Shown here piece after piece: positions 12,107 to 22,291 of a stretch of DNA of 64,000 nt. The position numbers were made by a program, and so were the translations under genes. How positions within the stretch are numbered: position 1 is the first letter of the stretch; each line of letters opens with the position of its first letter. Source of the DNA: Axinella damicornis (Eukaryota > Porifera > Demospongiae > Axinellida > Axinellidae); NCBI GenBank assembly GCA_963931865.1, contig OZ007507.1, forward strand, positions 11,399,974-11,463,973, read 5' to 3'. The notes beneath the pieces were generated by a model that saw only the letters and a list, made by a program, of their open reading frames with translations, did not search any database and was not told the origin of the DNA.

Positions 12107-14054
12107 AGGAGGAGGAGGAGGAGGAGGAGGAAGAGGAGGAGGAGGAGGAGGAGGAGGAGGAGGAGGAGGAAGAGGAGGAAGAGGAGGAGAAGAGGAGGAA
12201 GAGGAGGAGGAGGAGGAGGAGGAGGAGGAGGAAGAGGAGGAGGAGGAGGAGGAAGAGGAGGAGGAGGAGGAGGAGGAGGAGGAGGAGGAAGAAGAAGAGG
12301 AGGAAGAGGGGAATCTTATGTATCGCATTACCCTAAGCTTGAGTAAGGAACCCTTTCACTCTCTTCTACGTTCCAACGTTCATTCTCAACTATCTGACGC
12401 ACATAATCCATAGCTGTAATTACTGTACATGCATGTCATATGGTATTGTTAACAGACTCTCTATGCACCATTGATGGCTGCCCGAAACTGAACAGTACAC
12501 ATCTGAATGCAATATGAAGTAGAACTAGTGGCTGGAGGTCAGTAAGTCATCTCACCTAACATGCCAAATGTGAGGAAGTATCTGAGGTTCACTCGATCTG
12601 CAATAATCCCACTGCAAGGAGAAAAAGGAGGTCGGTGGAGGGTGGGTGGGGGAGAGGAGGAAGGAGGGGAGGTGAGAGGAGGGAGGGAGGGAGGGAGGGA
12701 GGGAGGGAGGGAGGGAGGGAGGGGGAGAGAAGGGAGGGTGGGAGGTAGGGGAGGGGAGAGGAGGAAAGAGGGAGAATAGTTTTGACTATCAGCTACCACA
12801 CCTGAAGAACATGGCGATGGCGTATGCAAAGAGCCAGGAGTAGTCCACAGAGCCCATGAGCGTCTTCCCGTGACCGCCGTCTGGGGCAGGGAACACAAAC
12901 ATTTCAGTGAAAACATCTAATTGAGTAACACAAAGTTTAACGTTTGCCAAACATTTATACAGGACGTTCATGTACCGTAACTACACTGATTGTACAGGGA
13001 TGATTGGATGGCTGAGAGTAAACAGGAAGCAGAAAACTACTACCAAGATATTATCATGATTCCAACTGAACCTGAACAGATAACCCCAGAATGCTGCAAT
13101 TTGACTGGATACATTTCGTGTCGCTGAACTGAATATTTTGCCGGATCCACTCAGAGTTTTACTGTATCGGTTCAGCTTTCACGCGACCGGAATTAAGGCA
13201 TTGCTGATCGGGTGGAGTCATAGTTACCAAAGATGGCACTGGATATTGCTGTTGATTTCTGCTCAAGCCAAGGATATACCTGTATTGCATATTATTTTGT
13301 GCTCCAACTGGTTCATCGCGACAAAGGTTTCGTACTGATGTTGCACAGCTGTAGTGATGTCATACACTTGTATGCAGTGATGTTATACACCTGTACAAAT
13401 GTTGTACAGCTGTTGTACAGCTGTAGTGATGTTATACACCTGTACAGATGTTGTACAGCTGTTGTACAGCTGTAGCGATGTTGCACAGCTGTATACAGTA
13501 CACCTGTACGACGCTGTACAGCTGTACCAATGTTGTTGGAAGATTTAACATGTTTACTGCTTGATCTTACTGAATGGGTACCATCCTGGAGGTATGATGT
13601 CATCGGCACTTTTGTTTGGCTGCTCGTAATCACTCATGTAGCTACTGTAGCCGGTGAAGCCCTGGGCATCATTGGAGCTGGTGTTGACGTTGTCGGTACA
13701 ATCTGGACATAAAACAACCTGAGTGTGGAGGAGGGAGGGGTGGGGGAGGGGAGAGGAGGGGAGGGGGAAGGGGGAGTGGAGGAGGGAGAGGGGGAGGAGG
13801 AGAAGAAAGGGAAGGAGGAGGAAGGGGGAGGAGGAGGAAGGGGGAGGAGGGGGAAGAAGAGGGGAGGAGGGAGAGGGAGGAGGAGGAGGAGTAGAGGAGG
13901 AAGAGGGTAAAGGGCAGAAGGAAGCAAATACAAGGAAGGAGCTAGGGAGGGAGGAACCATTCGCCTGCTTACCTTCACCACACTGAATGGTTTCCTGGAG
14001 AGATGGTAGGTAGCGTAACAACAAAATGTCAGAATGTAGATGAGTGCCCTATAG
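4817..14054 (-). CDS. SLC37-family sugar-phosphate/phosphate antiporter, 5' end incomplete
   Basis: Nineteen phase-consistent exons, read from high to low coordinate: 13973-14054, 13571-13718, 12802-12880, 12556-12611, 11537-11637, 10899-10954, 10649-10824, 10287-10327, 9541-9735, 9432-9476, 8439-8529, 8158-8223, 7948-8033, 7459-7507, 7082-7155, 5419-5497, 5262-5308, 5042-5095 and 4817-4881 (stop TGA). They give about 529 residues, close to the family size. Diagnostic stretches are YHLSRKPFSVVK after TM1, FFSGIIADRVNLRYFLT, TGWPGVVAVMSSWFGK, RGFIMGIWNAHTSVGN, LSTLFDVGGII, GTFVNGPYGLITTAVSSDL and AIIDGTGSLGAAFGPLIIG, all in the order of SLC37A1/A2-type MFS proteins. A 65-residue hydrophilic central loop (exon 9541-9735) separates the two six-helix halves. 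The family exchanges glucose-6-phosphate or glycerol-3-phosphate for phosphate in the ER membrane; the substrate here is inferred. The start codon exon is not certain. Confidence 0.9.
5110..5220. repeat. G-rich low-complexity tract in SLC37 intron
   Basis: Runs of up to about 36 G are interrupted by GAGGAG on the plus strand, between exons 5042-5095 and 5262-5308. The poly-proline reading frame on the opposite strand is an artefact of this tract. Confidence 0.9.
5533..5805. mobile_element. 273-bp near-perfect palindrome in SLC37 intron
   Basis: From ACAAGTAATAAAAAACATTT to its complement the two arms of about 125 bp match almost base for base, around a small loop near 5650-5690. The ends differ from the TAGCCTCG family, so this is a second foldback or MITE family. 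It lies between SLC37 exons 5419-5497 and 7082-7155 and would form a long hairpin in the pre-mRNA. Confidence 0.8.
6640..6770. repeat. (TG)n microsatellite
   Basis: TG/CA dinucleotide tract with scattered interruptions, inside the large SLC37 intron 5498-7081. Cys-Val and Thr-His frames across it are artefacts. Confidence 0.95.
7158..7310. repeat. (TG)n microsatellite beside SLC37 exon
   Basis: Long TG tract starting only a few bases from the acceptor of exon 7082-7155, so on the coding (minus) strand the polypyrimidine region is replaced by (CA)n. Confidence 0.95.
8090..8132. repeat. (CA)n / CACC microsatellite
   Basis: Short CA tract in the 124-bp intron between SLC37 exons 7948-8033 and 8158-8223. 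Confidence 0.85.
8530..8765. repeat. purine-rich GGGAGAGG tract
   Basis: Roughly 230 bases of almost pure plus-strand purine built from GGGAGAGGA-like words, immediately upstream (on the minus strand) of SLC37 exon 8439-8529. It supplies a very long polypyrimidine tract for that acceptor. Confidence 0.85.
9230..9402. repeat. purine tract ending in about 40 G
   Basis: GGGGAGAAGGGGGAGG words grade into near-pure G at 9357-9400, in the intron between SLC37 exons 8439-8529 and 9432-9476. Confidence 0.9.
10399..10460. repeat. (CA)n microsatellite
   Basis: About 30 CA repeats in the intron between SLC37 exons 10287-10327 and 10649-10824, followed by CTCCCT-rich sequence and a run of about 17 C at 10624-10637. 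Confidence 0.9.
10977..11330. mobile_element. possible inverted-repeat element in SLC37 intron
   Basis: The left block AAAGGCGCATCAAGCCGCCG is matched in inverted, imperfect form by CGGCGGCTCGATGCGCCCTT near 11298-11317, both next to TGTAC words. A short related sequence (ATGCGCCCTTGATTG) occurs at about 32915. No coding capacity was recognised. It lies between SLC37 exons 10899-10954 and 11537-11637. Confidence 0.5.
11840..12310. repeat. 470-bp (GGA/GAG)n triplet repeat
   Basis: An almost uninterrupted array of GAG/GGA triplets with occasional GAA lies in the intron between SLC37 exons 11537-11637 and 12556-12611. The poly-Glu, poly-Gly and poly-Ser/Pro frames across it are artefacts. On the sense strand of SLC37 it is a CTC/TCC pyrimidine tract. 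Confidence 0.97.
12655..12775. repeat. (GGGA)n tetranucleotide repeat
   Basis: GGGAGGGA units fill the intron next to SLC37 exons 12556-12611 and 12802-12880. Confidence 0.95.
13330..13545. repeat. TGTACAGCTGTAGTGATGTTA minisatellite
   Basis: Units of about 20-40 bases built from GTTGTACAGCTG and GATGTTATACACCTGTACA recur about 8-10 times just downstream of SLC37 exon 13571-13718 on the minus strand. The CAGCTG and TGTACA words are themselves palindromes. Confidence 0.75.
13725..13950. repeat. purine-rich GGAGGGGGA tract
   Basis: Simple purine sequence between SLC37 exons 13571-13718 and 13973-14054. It gives overlapping artefact frames on both strands. Confidence 0.9.
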
Positions 14055-14639
14055 CTGTGTGCAAAAGGGAGGGGAGAAGAGAGGGAGGGCGGTAAAGGAG
14101 GGTAGAAGGAGGAAGGGAGGAGCGAGGGAGGGCAGTAATGAGTCAGGGAGAGGGTACCAAGAGTGGTGTGGGAGGAGTAACACAGGTAGTAAACTGTAAC
14201 GTCTTGCATGGTGCAAGGGTAGGAACCAATAAGCTGCAACCCAGGCGCCCATCATTGACATCGTAAGAACTTGATTTCCTATGGGGCAACTGTTGTGTAG
14301 CTAGCCCCCAGACCCCAGAGTGTCGACCATAAGGCGAGCATTTGATTATTAAATGCTGGGGATAGAGAGAGGAGTGAGTACTTGACAAGGGGAAGAGCGG
14401 GCCCGGGGGGTGTTAGGGGTTGAAGTCCAACCTGGTCCTTGGGACAAAATTTCAAATACACAGCGTTTCAACCAAGTGGTCTACTTCAAGTGTACAAACA
14501 CCATACACGTGTAGCTGAACACACTGGTATCAATTTTTGTCCCGAGATCTCATCGCACTGTAATTATCCCCCTGCTGCAGTTGTATATTCTGTTGCAAAG
14601 TGGAGATGTTCTGTACGGAAACACAAGCACATCAGACAA

Positions 14640-15235
14640 TCACAGACGCTGCACGCTGTCAACACTGTGACAACACGGCCCACAGCACTCATCAACAAGT
14701 CTCCCTATAGCCACACAGTAGGGTTGGGAGCATTACTCACAATGGAGGAGAATCACCGTGACAACATGGCTGCCAGGCACACAGTGTCGGGAGCATTACT
14801 CACAATAGGAGAATCATTGTGACAACACGGCTGAAAGCACTTGTCAACAACAGGCACACAGGGTCGAGCATTACTCACAATGGACGAGAATCCTTGATCC
14901 TTGTAACACGGCCCACAGCACTCGTCAACAAGCGCCCCCACAGGCACACAGTGTCGGGAGCATTACTCACAATAGGAGAATCATTGTGACAACACGGCTG
15001 ACAGCACTTGTCAACAACAGGCACACAGGGTCGAGCATTACTCACAATGGACAAGAATCCTTGTAACACTACCCACAGCACTCGTCAACAAGTGCCCCCA
15101 CAGGCACACAGGGTTGGGAGCATTACTCACAATGGACGAGGAATCGTTGTAACGCGGCCCACAGCACTCATCAACAATTGTCCCCGCACGCACAGTGTCA
15201 GGAACGTTACTCACAATGGAGGTAACATATCTTAC
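14640..15235. repeat. tandem repeat with GAGCATTACTCACAATGG core
   Basis: About eight units of 55-75 bases each contain GCATTACTCACAAT, a GACAACACGGC-like word and CAGCACTCATCAACAA, with CAGGCACACAGGGT between. Two unit types partly alternate. Read on the minus strand, each unit holds ATTGTGAGTAATG, a good match to a 5' splice site (GTGAGTAA). It lies between the first certain SLC37 exon and a possible upstream exon. Confidence 0.8.
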
Positions 15236-15347
15236 TGCATGAAGCTGCATGAGATGAAAGTGCCGTAGCATGCTTTGGTTTTCATGAAGTACTTAGTGTG
15301 CTTTTAGCAACGGAAAAGTTCTCTGTGCACTATATGTTGCCAACTAC

Positions 15348-15442
15348 TAGCCTCGTACCCAGTCCCACGCCCAGCTTTTCGTCGCTTGCAGTACCGTACT
15401 GCAAGCGACGTAAAGCTGGGCGTGGGACTGGGAACGAGGCTA
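15348..15442. mobile_element. TAGCCTCG palindromic foldback element, 95 bp
   Basis: Near-perfect palindrome with TAGCCTCG.../...GAGGCTA ends and the core TCGCTTGCAGTA shared with several other copies. It is flanked by a perfect 9-bp duplication, GCCAACTAC, at 15339-15347 and 15443-15451. Confidence 0.93.
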
Positions 15443-15535
15443 GCCAACTACTGCACTTCAAGTCTTGTGCACTATAGAATATCAAGGCCAATACAACACA
15501 CTCACCTCAGCCTCATGCATGATGTATATACCACC

Positions 15536-15599
15536 TAGCCTCGGTCCCAGGCTCTCTCCTCAAAAAACGGCGGGAGGAGAGAGCCTGGGAACGAGGCTA
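15536..15599. mobile_element. TAGCCTCG palindromic foldback element, 64 bp
   Basis: Ends are TAGCCTCGGTCCCAGGCTC and its complement, with a short CAAAAAACGG loop. A perfect 9-bp duplication, TATACCACC, lies at 15527-15535 and 15600-15608. Confidence 0.93.
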
Positions 15600-15609
15600 T
15601 ATACCACCC

Positions 15610-16130
15610 CTCATGCAATAAACCCCGCAGCACACTTGGCGTGGTACATTAACAATTATAAAGAAAGGAAACAGTGATGACGCTGAACGGAACAGACTGC
15701 AAAACACCCTATCAAACCATGTGACCTCAGATCAGAGTGGGTGTGGTCAGTACACAGTAAGTACGAAGGTCGTGTGTCACTAGTGCATTTGCGGATGGTT
15801 TGGGATTTCAATCCGAACACGGCCCCAGCTGTCACTCTCTAGCAGTATACTTTTGTTACAGCAATGTCGGCATCGGAAAAGGTGGGGTATGCATATGCAA
15901 TTACCATAAATTGGACCAAAGGAAATAATGTGAGGGCTACGAAGTGCTGTCTGGAAATCCCATTCCTTACTTTACTTTCAACCGCAACCAACTGTTACCA
16001 TGGCTCACTGAAAGCTTTCATATATAGATACTGAAGTTTGGAGATGGCTGGCATAGCAACAGGAAATGTTGTAGCTATCTGCAGCTTTGCATACACCTTT
16101 CGTCCGGAATCGTTGCTACATGCACACATA
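15610..16130. other. no gene recognised
   Basis: Apart from the foldback element ending at 15599, I see no exon, repeat or RNA gene in this stretch. Confidence 0.4.
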
Positions 16131-16137
16131 CATGTAC

Positions 16138-16313
16138 CTTATCCTGGGACTGCAGTTGCAAAGCCCTGCCTTCTCTAACAGCCACGTCCCCAGTGGTATA
16201 TTCCTAACAACGATCCTCCTTTCGCCATGAGCAGCCACCAGCCTGTCCATACCCGCCTCGTCCGTGTCACTCTGCTCCGCATTCTTCAGTAAATCTTTCA
16301 CCTCGTCGCCCAT
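16138..16313 (-). CDS. possible first exon, perhaps of the SLC37 gene
   Basis: ATG at 16313 opens a minus-strand frame of 58 codons plus two bases, ending at a donor-like AG/GTACAT (phase 2). The peptide begins MGDEVKDLLKNAEQSDTDEA and ends CNCSPRI. The first certain SLC37 exon (13973-14054) needs a phase-2 partner, so the join is frame-compatible and would give a hydrophilic cytosolic N-terminus before TM1. Phase agreement alone has a one-in-three chance. It may instead be an unrelated exon or not be coding; an alternative in-frame ATG lies at 16349. Confidence 0.35.
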
Positions 16314-16769
16314 TCTACACGTCTGCCATGAGTCTCTATAGTTCAACAAGTGTCCTCAGCTCATCTACTACTTCAACGTCGTATGCACGGTACCGCAGTA
16401 TAACAAGCCACGTGACAATCGGCGTAATAGTAACGTAATCTATAGGTATACGTAGGACGTTACGCTTAAGTGTGCGGATATTAGCGGAAGTAAATTCTTA
16501 ATGAATATTACTCCCTAAAACATAACATGGCTGCTCGGATGATCGCTGGTTAATCACGATTGTCGAGTCTGAGAGCGGAAGGCCCATTCAAGTGCGTTGC
16601 TCTGCCTGGATCGGCCATCAACCTGTACTTTCGCCGTACCGACACAAGATCAAGCAAGCCAAACTCACTGGTGAGACAATAAAAATTGTAAGTAGCTTCA
16701 CAGTTTGGACGGACTTTGGTACTGGGTACGTGGGATGGTTTGGTAGTTACACAAAAATAGTTTCTTGCA

Positions 16770-16807
16770 GAGTTTGTGTGTGTGTGTGTGTGGTATGTGT
16801 GTGTGTG

Positions 16808-16845
<38 letters not shown>
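16770..16845. repeat. (TG)n microsatellite
   Basis: TG tract with two short interruptions. Confidence 0.93.
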
Positions 16846-16849
<4 letters not shown>

Positions 16850-16859
16850 TCGTATCTTT

Positions 16860-18960
16860 GACGTCTCAATTCAAATTGCAAGGTGATGTGTGATTTGACA
16901 ACTTTTCTCTTGCAATTTGCACCTTGATGAGTCAGAATGTGGTAACTAAATACATGTACACTTGAACTGGAAGGCATGGAATTGGTTCTGCAGGGGTACA
17001 CAAAAGAAATTTGGTCCTGTCATCTGTAATCACAAAACTGGACTTTAGTCCAATCAGCATTACCAGCTTTAGCGCATAAGTGATGGCAGTTGACATTCCC
17101 CCCTGCAGTGTTCTCATCAGTCTCTTGTAGCCAAACCCCATTCCACATCGAGGGAAAGGGGCTGGGACGTTTCCACAGAGCGGCCTGTCGCTCAGGAATT
17201 AAGTTAGTTACGTGCTTCCAAGCATGGCATTAGCGACAGCGATCACCAAAGTAAGATTGGTGACCAATCTGCACTCACGATTTTGATTTCCAGCTCATGA
17301 GTCAAGAAAACACTTCTCGTTCAGTTCACTTCTCACGCTTCAAGTTTACTCTCTGCTCGCACTCAAATTTTATCGCATACTTCAGATAGCATGTGACTGA
17401 ATACTGCGCTGTGATTGGTACTTACTCCACAGTGCAGGGCGACAAACTTCTCTAAATATAGTCATGTACCAGGCCCTGCGGAACAGGATCTGGCCCCGCA
17501 AGACTATGTTCTGGAAGAGAGTCTATTCTTGTGACGCGCACATGCATGATTACGAAAAAAAAAATGGGTATGTGTAAACGCAGTGGTCACTCCAAAAAGT
17601 AGAGGGTCATAGAGCCTGTCAGCAGGAAAAGAGAATGTTCCATAAAGACGCTGGCTGACACCGTGATCAGACCTTCTCCTGTTTTGTGGACCGTTAGATT
17701 AACAGAGAGCTAGGGTTAAACCCTTTACCCCTCTATGTGTTGCCAAATCTCAAAATTGGTTTTCATTACCTACTCTTGATTTTTAATTGTTGATTGTTAC
17801 ATGTGTATGTCACCGCACAGGTTTCAACTGAAGACAGAAATGCTTTTATTTTCTCTAAAACGCCTTGCACAAACAAACCCTATTATAGCAGCAGTGAGAG
17901 GTTTATTTCTTGCAGATCTGATTACCTAATGACTGTGGGGGCAGGGTAGTTGGTTCCCAAGCTGTAGTAGATTTGATACTAAACAACAGCAATCTTGAAT
18001 GAGGCTTGCATGTTTTCGAAACTCACCTGATCAACAAAGTTGCCAGGAGAGTTCCCATAGCTACTTGGGGAAGTTGAGTAGACACAAAGAAACTGGCTGA
18101 CACCTGTACAGGGAAATGTAGGGCATCATACAATAAAGATATAATGCACCATAGCTAGCTTACTTATGACATTGACGTAGGATGTGCACAAAAACGTACC
18201 GGATCATCCAAGAAGAGCCTGCTCTAGGCATGCATAATCTTCGTTTCATGCCCAAATTTTGTGATTTCTTTTCATGCCGCCCTGCAAAATACACCAGGCT
18301 ACCCGTGCAACAAGTCAAACACGTGAGAAACAATTTCCTTTCCTAAAATTTGACGCAAAGTATAAGGCCTCCTTAGTCTGCCGCTTCCGCTATGAATAAT
18401 GTTACAAGGCCTGGGAACGAGGCTATGCTTGCCCCCAGGACGCCCTCCACAATAAGTGGCAGCTAGAGTACATGTAGCAAACAAGACAAGACTTTTATCT
18501 TTGCCACTGTCGGGTCAGGCCAAATGTAGTAGATTATAGGCAGGACAGAACCAATTGCTTAACATTGATGTACTTGGATGACATCATGACTATTGTTTCT
18601 GCTGGTATATCCTATTATTTTGGCACCACCTCTTAAAGTCAATAATAGTTTATTCCAAGCATGCATGATGGCTGCCAGTATGAATGTTTGCTGAGAGAGA
18701 GGCATTTTTGTTTTATGGACACAGCTTAGTTATTGCAGTGATCATCAACCAGTGGACCAACAAGAGAACACGCAGGTCCGCAAATTGGGTGTTGTCACAG
18801 TCGATATGTAGCTGAGAGACAACAGCATTTGAGCATCCGATGAACCAACATTTTAACTTACGTACTTCAAAGGACATTCTCACTATGCTGTGCGACACTA
18901 TGGATGGTGAAGCATTGTCAACAATGGACTGTCATACCTTACATCACTGAGGACATTGTA
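16860..18960. other. no gene recognised
   Basis: I find no exon with both splice signals and a recognisable product here. A lone TAGCCTCG-family half site (GCCTGGGAACGAGGCTA) is at about 18409-18425. Upstream exons of the EGF gene could be hidden here. Confidence 0.35.
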
Positions 18961-18970
18961 CTTCTTGCAG

Positions 18971-19298
18971 ATATTGATGAGTGCCAAGCAGGATCTCACA
19001 ACTGCTCTGCCCCAGCTCAATGTATCAACTTTGAAGGAGGTTTCAGATGTTCATGTAATACAGGATACATGCTGAATGACACCACGTATGTAGATTGTGA
19101 AGGTACGTTTATATTCATAGCACCTGTGGTCTGGGAAACACCACTAGCTAGCTATGTTATCATTCCTAACTTCAGACATTGATGAGTGTGCTCTAGGAAA
19201 TGGAGGATGTGCTCACAACTGTAGTAACACTGATGGTTCCTTCTACTGCACGTGTGATGAGGGATATCAGCTGCATGAAGATGGACAGAAGTGCAATG
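18971..19298 (+). CDS. calcium-binding EGF-like domain exons (partial gene)
   Basis: Two exons, 18971-19102 and 19176-19298, each preceded by a CAG acceptor and ended by G/GTA. Both are phase 1-1, as is usual for single-domain EGF exons. Each encodes one complete domain starting DIDEC. The first has [14 protein letters not shown] then [13 protein letters not shown]; the second has [18 protein letters not shown] then [13 protein letters not shown]. Each has six cysteines. DIDEC with a later aromatic residue is the calcium-binding subtype, found in fibrillins, fibulins and many receptors. The gene continues beyond 19298, where an assembly gap starts 11 bases later. The host protein cannot be named. 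Confidence 0.85.
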
Positions 19299-19309
19299 GT
19301 ATGCATTAC

Positions 19310-19509
19310 NNNNNNNNNNNNNNNNNNNNNNNNNNNNNNNNNNNNNNNNNNNNNNNNNNNNNNNNNNNNNNNNNNNNNNNNNNNNNNNNNNNNNNNNNNN
19401 NNNNNNNNNNNNNNNNNNNNNNNNNNNNNNNNNNNNNNNNNNNNNNNNNNNNNNNNNNNNNNNNNNNNNNNNNNNNNNNNNNNNNNNNNNNNNNNNNNNN
19501 NNNNNNNNN
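19310..19509. other. assembly gap of 200 N
   Basis: Exactly 200 N separate the second EGF exon from unrelated sequence. A round number suggests a scaffold gap of unknown true length. Reading frames crossing it are meaningless. Confidence 0.99.
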
Positions 19510-20069
19510 TGCGGCAGCCGCCGCCACACGCAACTAAACTGTTCGTAGTTGACGTGTGTGTGTTGAAACAAGTTCTAGGCTGAGTTTGGCAACCGAAACG
19601 TTCAGCATTGAGGTGGTGGTTCATGGGTACCATGTGTACCAAGACAGCTGAGATGCAACTACATGTATCAGGGAACAGTTACCTCCATGTAAGAGAGAGC
19701 CTGGGAACCGCAAGGATCTCTTCGCCGTGGCAGTGGTGAGACTGTCCGTCGTGTGCCAAAGAAGATATCGAGTGTGTGCTCCATGTTTCTGCTGCGTGGT
19801 GGTACAATTTACTGTCGAGTGATAGCGCTACTAGTATTGGAAAATTCACGAGCTTAATTTTAGCGGTCCGAGACCAATTGGCGCGAAAATTGGCGCTATA
19901 CGGTATGAGAATCCACCATCATAGAGCTTCCCAATAGCTAACATCATGTGGCTGTGCTGTAATACATGTATGACAAATGTGCATGTATATTTGAGTGGAG
20001 TTCTGTCTCTGAATCGGAAAAGTATTCTAAATAGTGCTCACCTGTAAACATCGACTCTTGTTTGCTCAG

Positions 20070-22138
20070 TTTGAAGGCGCTGCTGGGGAGAGGCTGTGCC
20101 ATGCGTGCTCAGTGTTCGCCTCAAACCAGGTCAAAGCTGACAGGCTGTTCAAGGTAACCACTCCCCTAGGGCCACAGATTATGCTACAGCTGCTTAACCA
20201 TAGACCAAGTGGAGCCATAGCTAGCCTCATTCTCAGGCTGCTCCCACGTGGCCTGGGAACGAGGCTAAGCCAGTGCTTACTGTTTGCACTACTTTTCTGC
20301 ATTGCCAGTCTTGCAGTGTGCTACCACATAGTTTTACAGTGCCCAAACTGCTTTTCAGGAGTGGAAGAAAAGAAATGAAAGATTTCGAACCTTTGTGAGG
20401 GTATGTACTGCGTGAAATATGAATTCTTCTCCTTACATGCTTAATACATCCCTCCTCCTTCTGCCACCTTCTTTCCATTCCCTCTCCTTCTCCCTCCTTT
20501 CCCCTCACTCTCCTCTCCTCTCCTCTTTCCTCCATTTTGCCTCTTTCTCTCCTCTCCCTCCTCCTGTCCTCCCTCTCCTCTCTCTCGTCTTCCCTCTATT
20601 CCACCTCCCTCTCCTTTTCTCTTGTCTTTCTCCATACCCCTCCTTCTTGGTCTCTCTCCTCTTCTCCCCTCCCTCCCCCCTCCTTTCCCTTCCCCACAGA
20701 ACACGGAAACTCACCCTCTCTGTCAAAAACTCACCCTGAATGAGCTCATGCCTATTGCCTGGCAACGGCTGACCAAATACAAGCTACTCATTGAGAGCAT
20801 CTTGGGATCCTACAAGAAACACTGGGAGGAGCTGGATGGTAAGTGGGAGGGGCTGGATGGTAAGTGGGAGGGACTGGATGGTAAGTGGGAGGGGCTGGAT
20901 GGTAAGTGGGAGGGGCTGGATGGTAAGTGGGAGGGGCTGGATGGTAAGTGGGAGGAGCTGGATGGTAAGTGGGAGGGGCTGGATGGTAAGTGGGAGGGGC
21001 TGGATGGTAAGTGGGAAGGGCTGGATGGTAAGTGGGAGGGGCTGGATGGTAAGTGGGAGGAGCTGGATGGTAAGTGGGAGGGGCTGGATGGTAAGTGGGA
21101 GGGGCTGGATGGTAAGTGGGAGGGGCTGGATGGTAAGTGGGAGGAGCTGGATGGTAAGTGGGAGGGGCTGGATAGTATTTGGGAGGGGCTGGATGGTATG
21201 TGGGAGGAGCTGGGAGATACATGGAAAGAGCTCAACTTATTGAGTGAAGAGTGAAAAAAACAAGTCAAATTTCCTGTTGCGATTTAGTGGTCGGAACAAT
21301 GATATTTCTCCTTTACATTGCAAGCTCTTACCAAAATTGCGTCACCATAATTTCTATGTTGTCATCTCCCTCCTTCCCACTGGACATTTCCACCAGATGC
21401 TGATAAAGGTGAAGGTGAGAGGGTTGAGACGGCTCTGGCATGTGTCAAGGTAGGTTTTCTTGTTACGACTGGGGTAGGGTTCGGCAACAATTCCATTTAT
21501 ATATAATGTACTGCTGCAATGTATCGCATCATTTTTGGGATGCCAATACCATCGCAATCACAATAAATATCCTTACACTTGTAGCATAACAACAACATAT
21601 TATTACTGAGATAAGGATTTTGAAATGGAGGTCATTTGTACACCTCTGAAGAATAATGACAAGATGAGCAATAATCGCAACATGTAATTCACAGTATCGC
21701 CCAACCCTACTTTCGGGGCAGTTTTTGTCTTGACATTGATAGACTCACAGCCTGTGCGTACGTACCTTTTCCTATCCCACCTCTTCCTTCTCCCTCCCTC
21801 CTCCTCCTCCTCCTCCTCCTTCTCCTCCTCTTCCTTCTCCTCTTCCTCCTCCCCCCTGCCCCTCCCTCCCCTCAGACCATCCTGCAGTATGTCAACCAGC
21901 AGGTTCGCCGTGCAGAGAACAAACAGCACCTGCTGGACTACCAGGCAAAGCTGGACACTTCAGCCTTGGACAAAGCCAGCCACCCCATTGCACAGCTCTT
22001 CAAGGTACTGTAGGTGGGGTTCATGGGAAGGATCCATTCTCTTGTCTCACAAGGGAATGGGTAATTTCCACTTCTCTTAGCAACATCTATCGGTTGTATG
22101 TGTGCTTAGCAACAGCTACATGTAGTTGGTTGTTCAGT

Positions 22139-22187
<49 letters not shown>

Positions 22188-22252
22188 GGGGGGGGGGGGT
22201 AATATCTGCCTTGTCGCTCTTGGAACCTGGACCTGACACCAGGATGTGTTTG

Positions 22253-22291
<39 letters not shown>

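Noticed and set aside
11745..12413. Long poly-Glu, poly-Gly and Ser/Pro-rich open frames
   Set aside because: They are translations of the GGA/GAG triplet array inside an SLC37 intron; no codon bias or conserved residues.
19152..19642. ORFs of undetermined residues
   Set aside because: They run through the 200-N gap and carry no information.
20788..21268. Tyr-Pro-rich and Ser-rich proteins on the minus strand of the 21-bp array
   Set aside because: Shadow frames of the minisatellite; the plus frame joins the RhoGEF exon and has splice logic.
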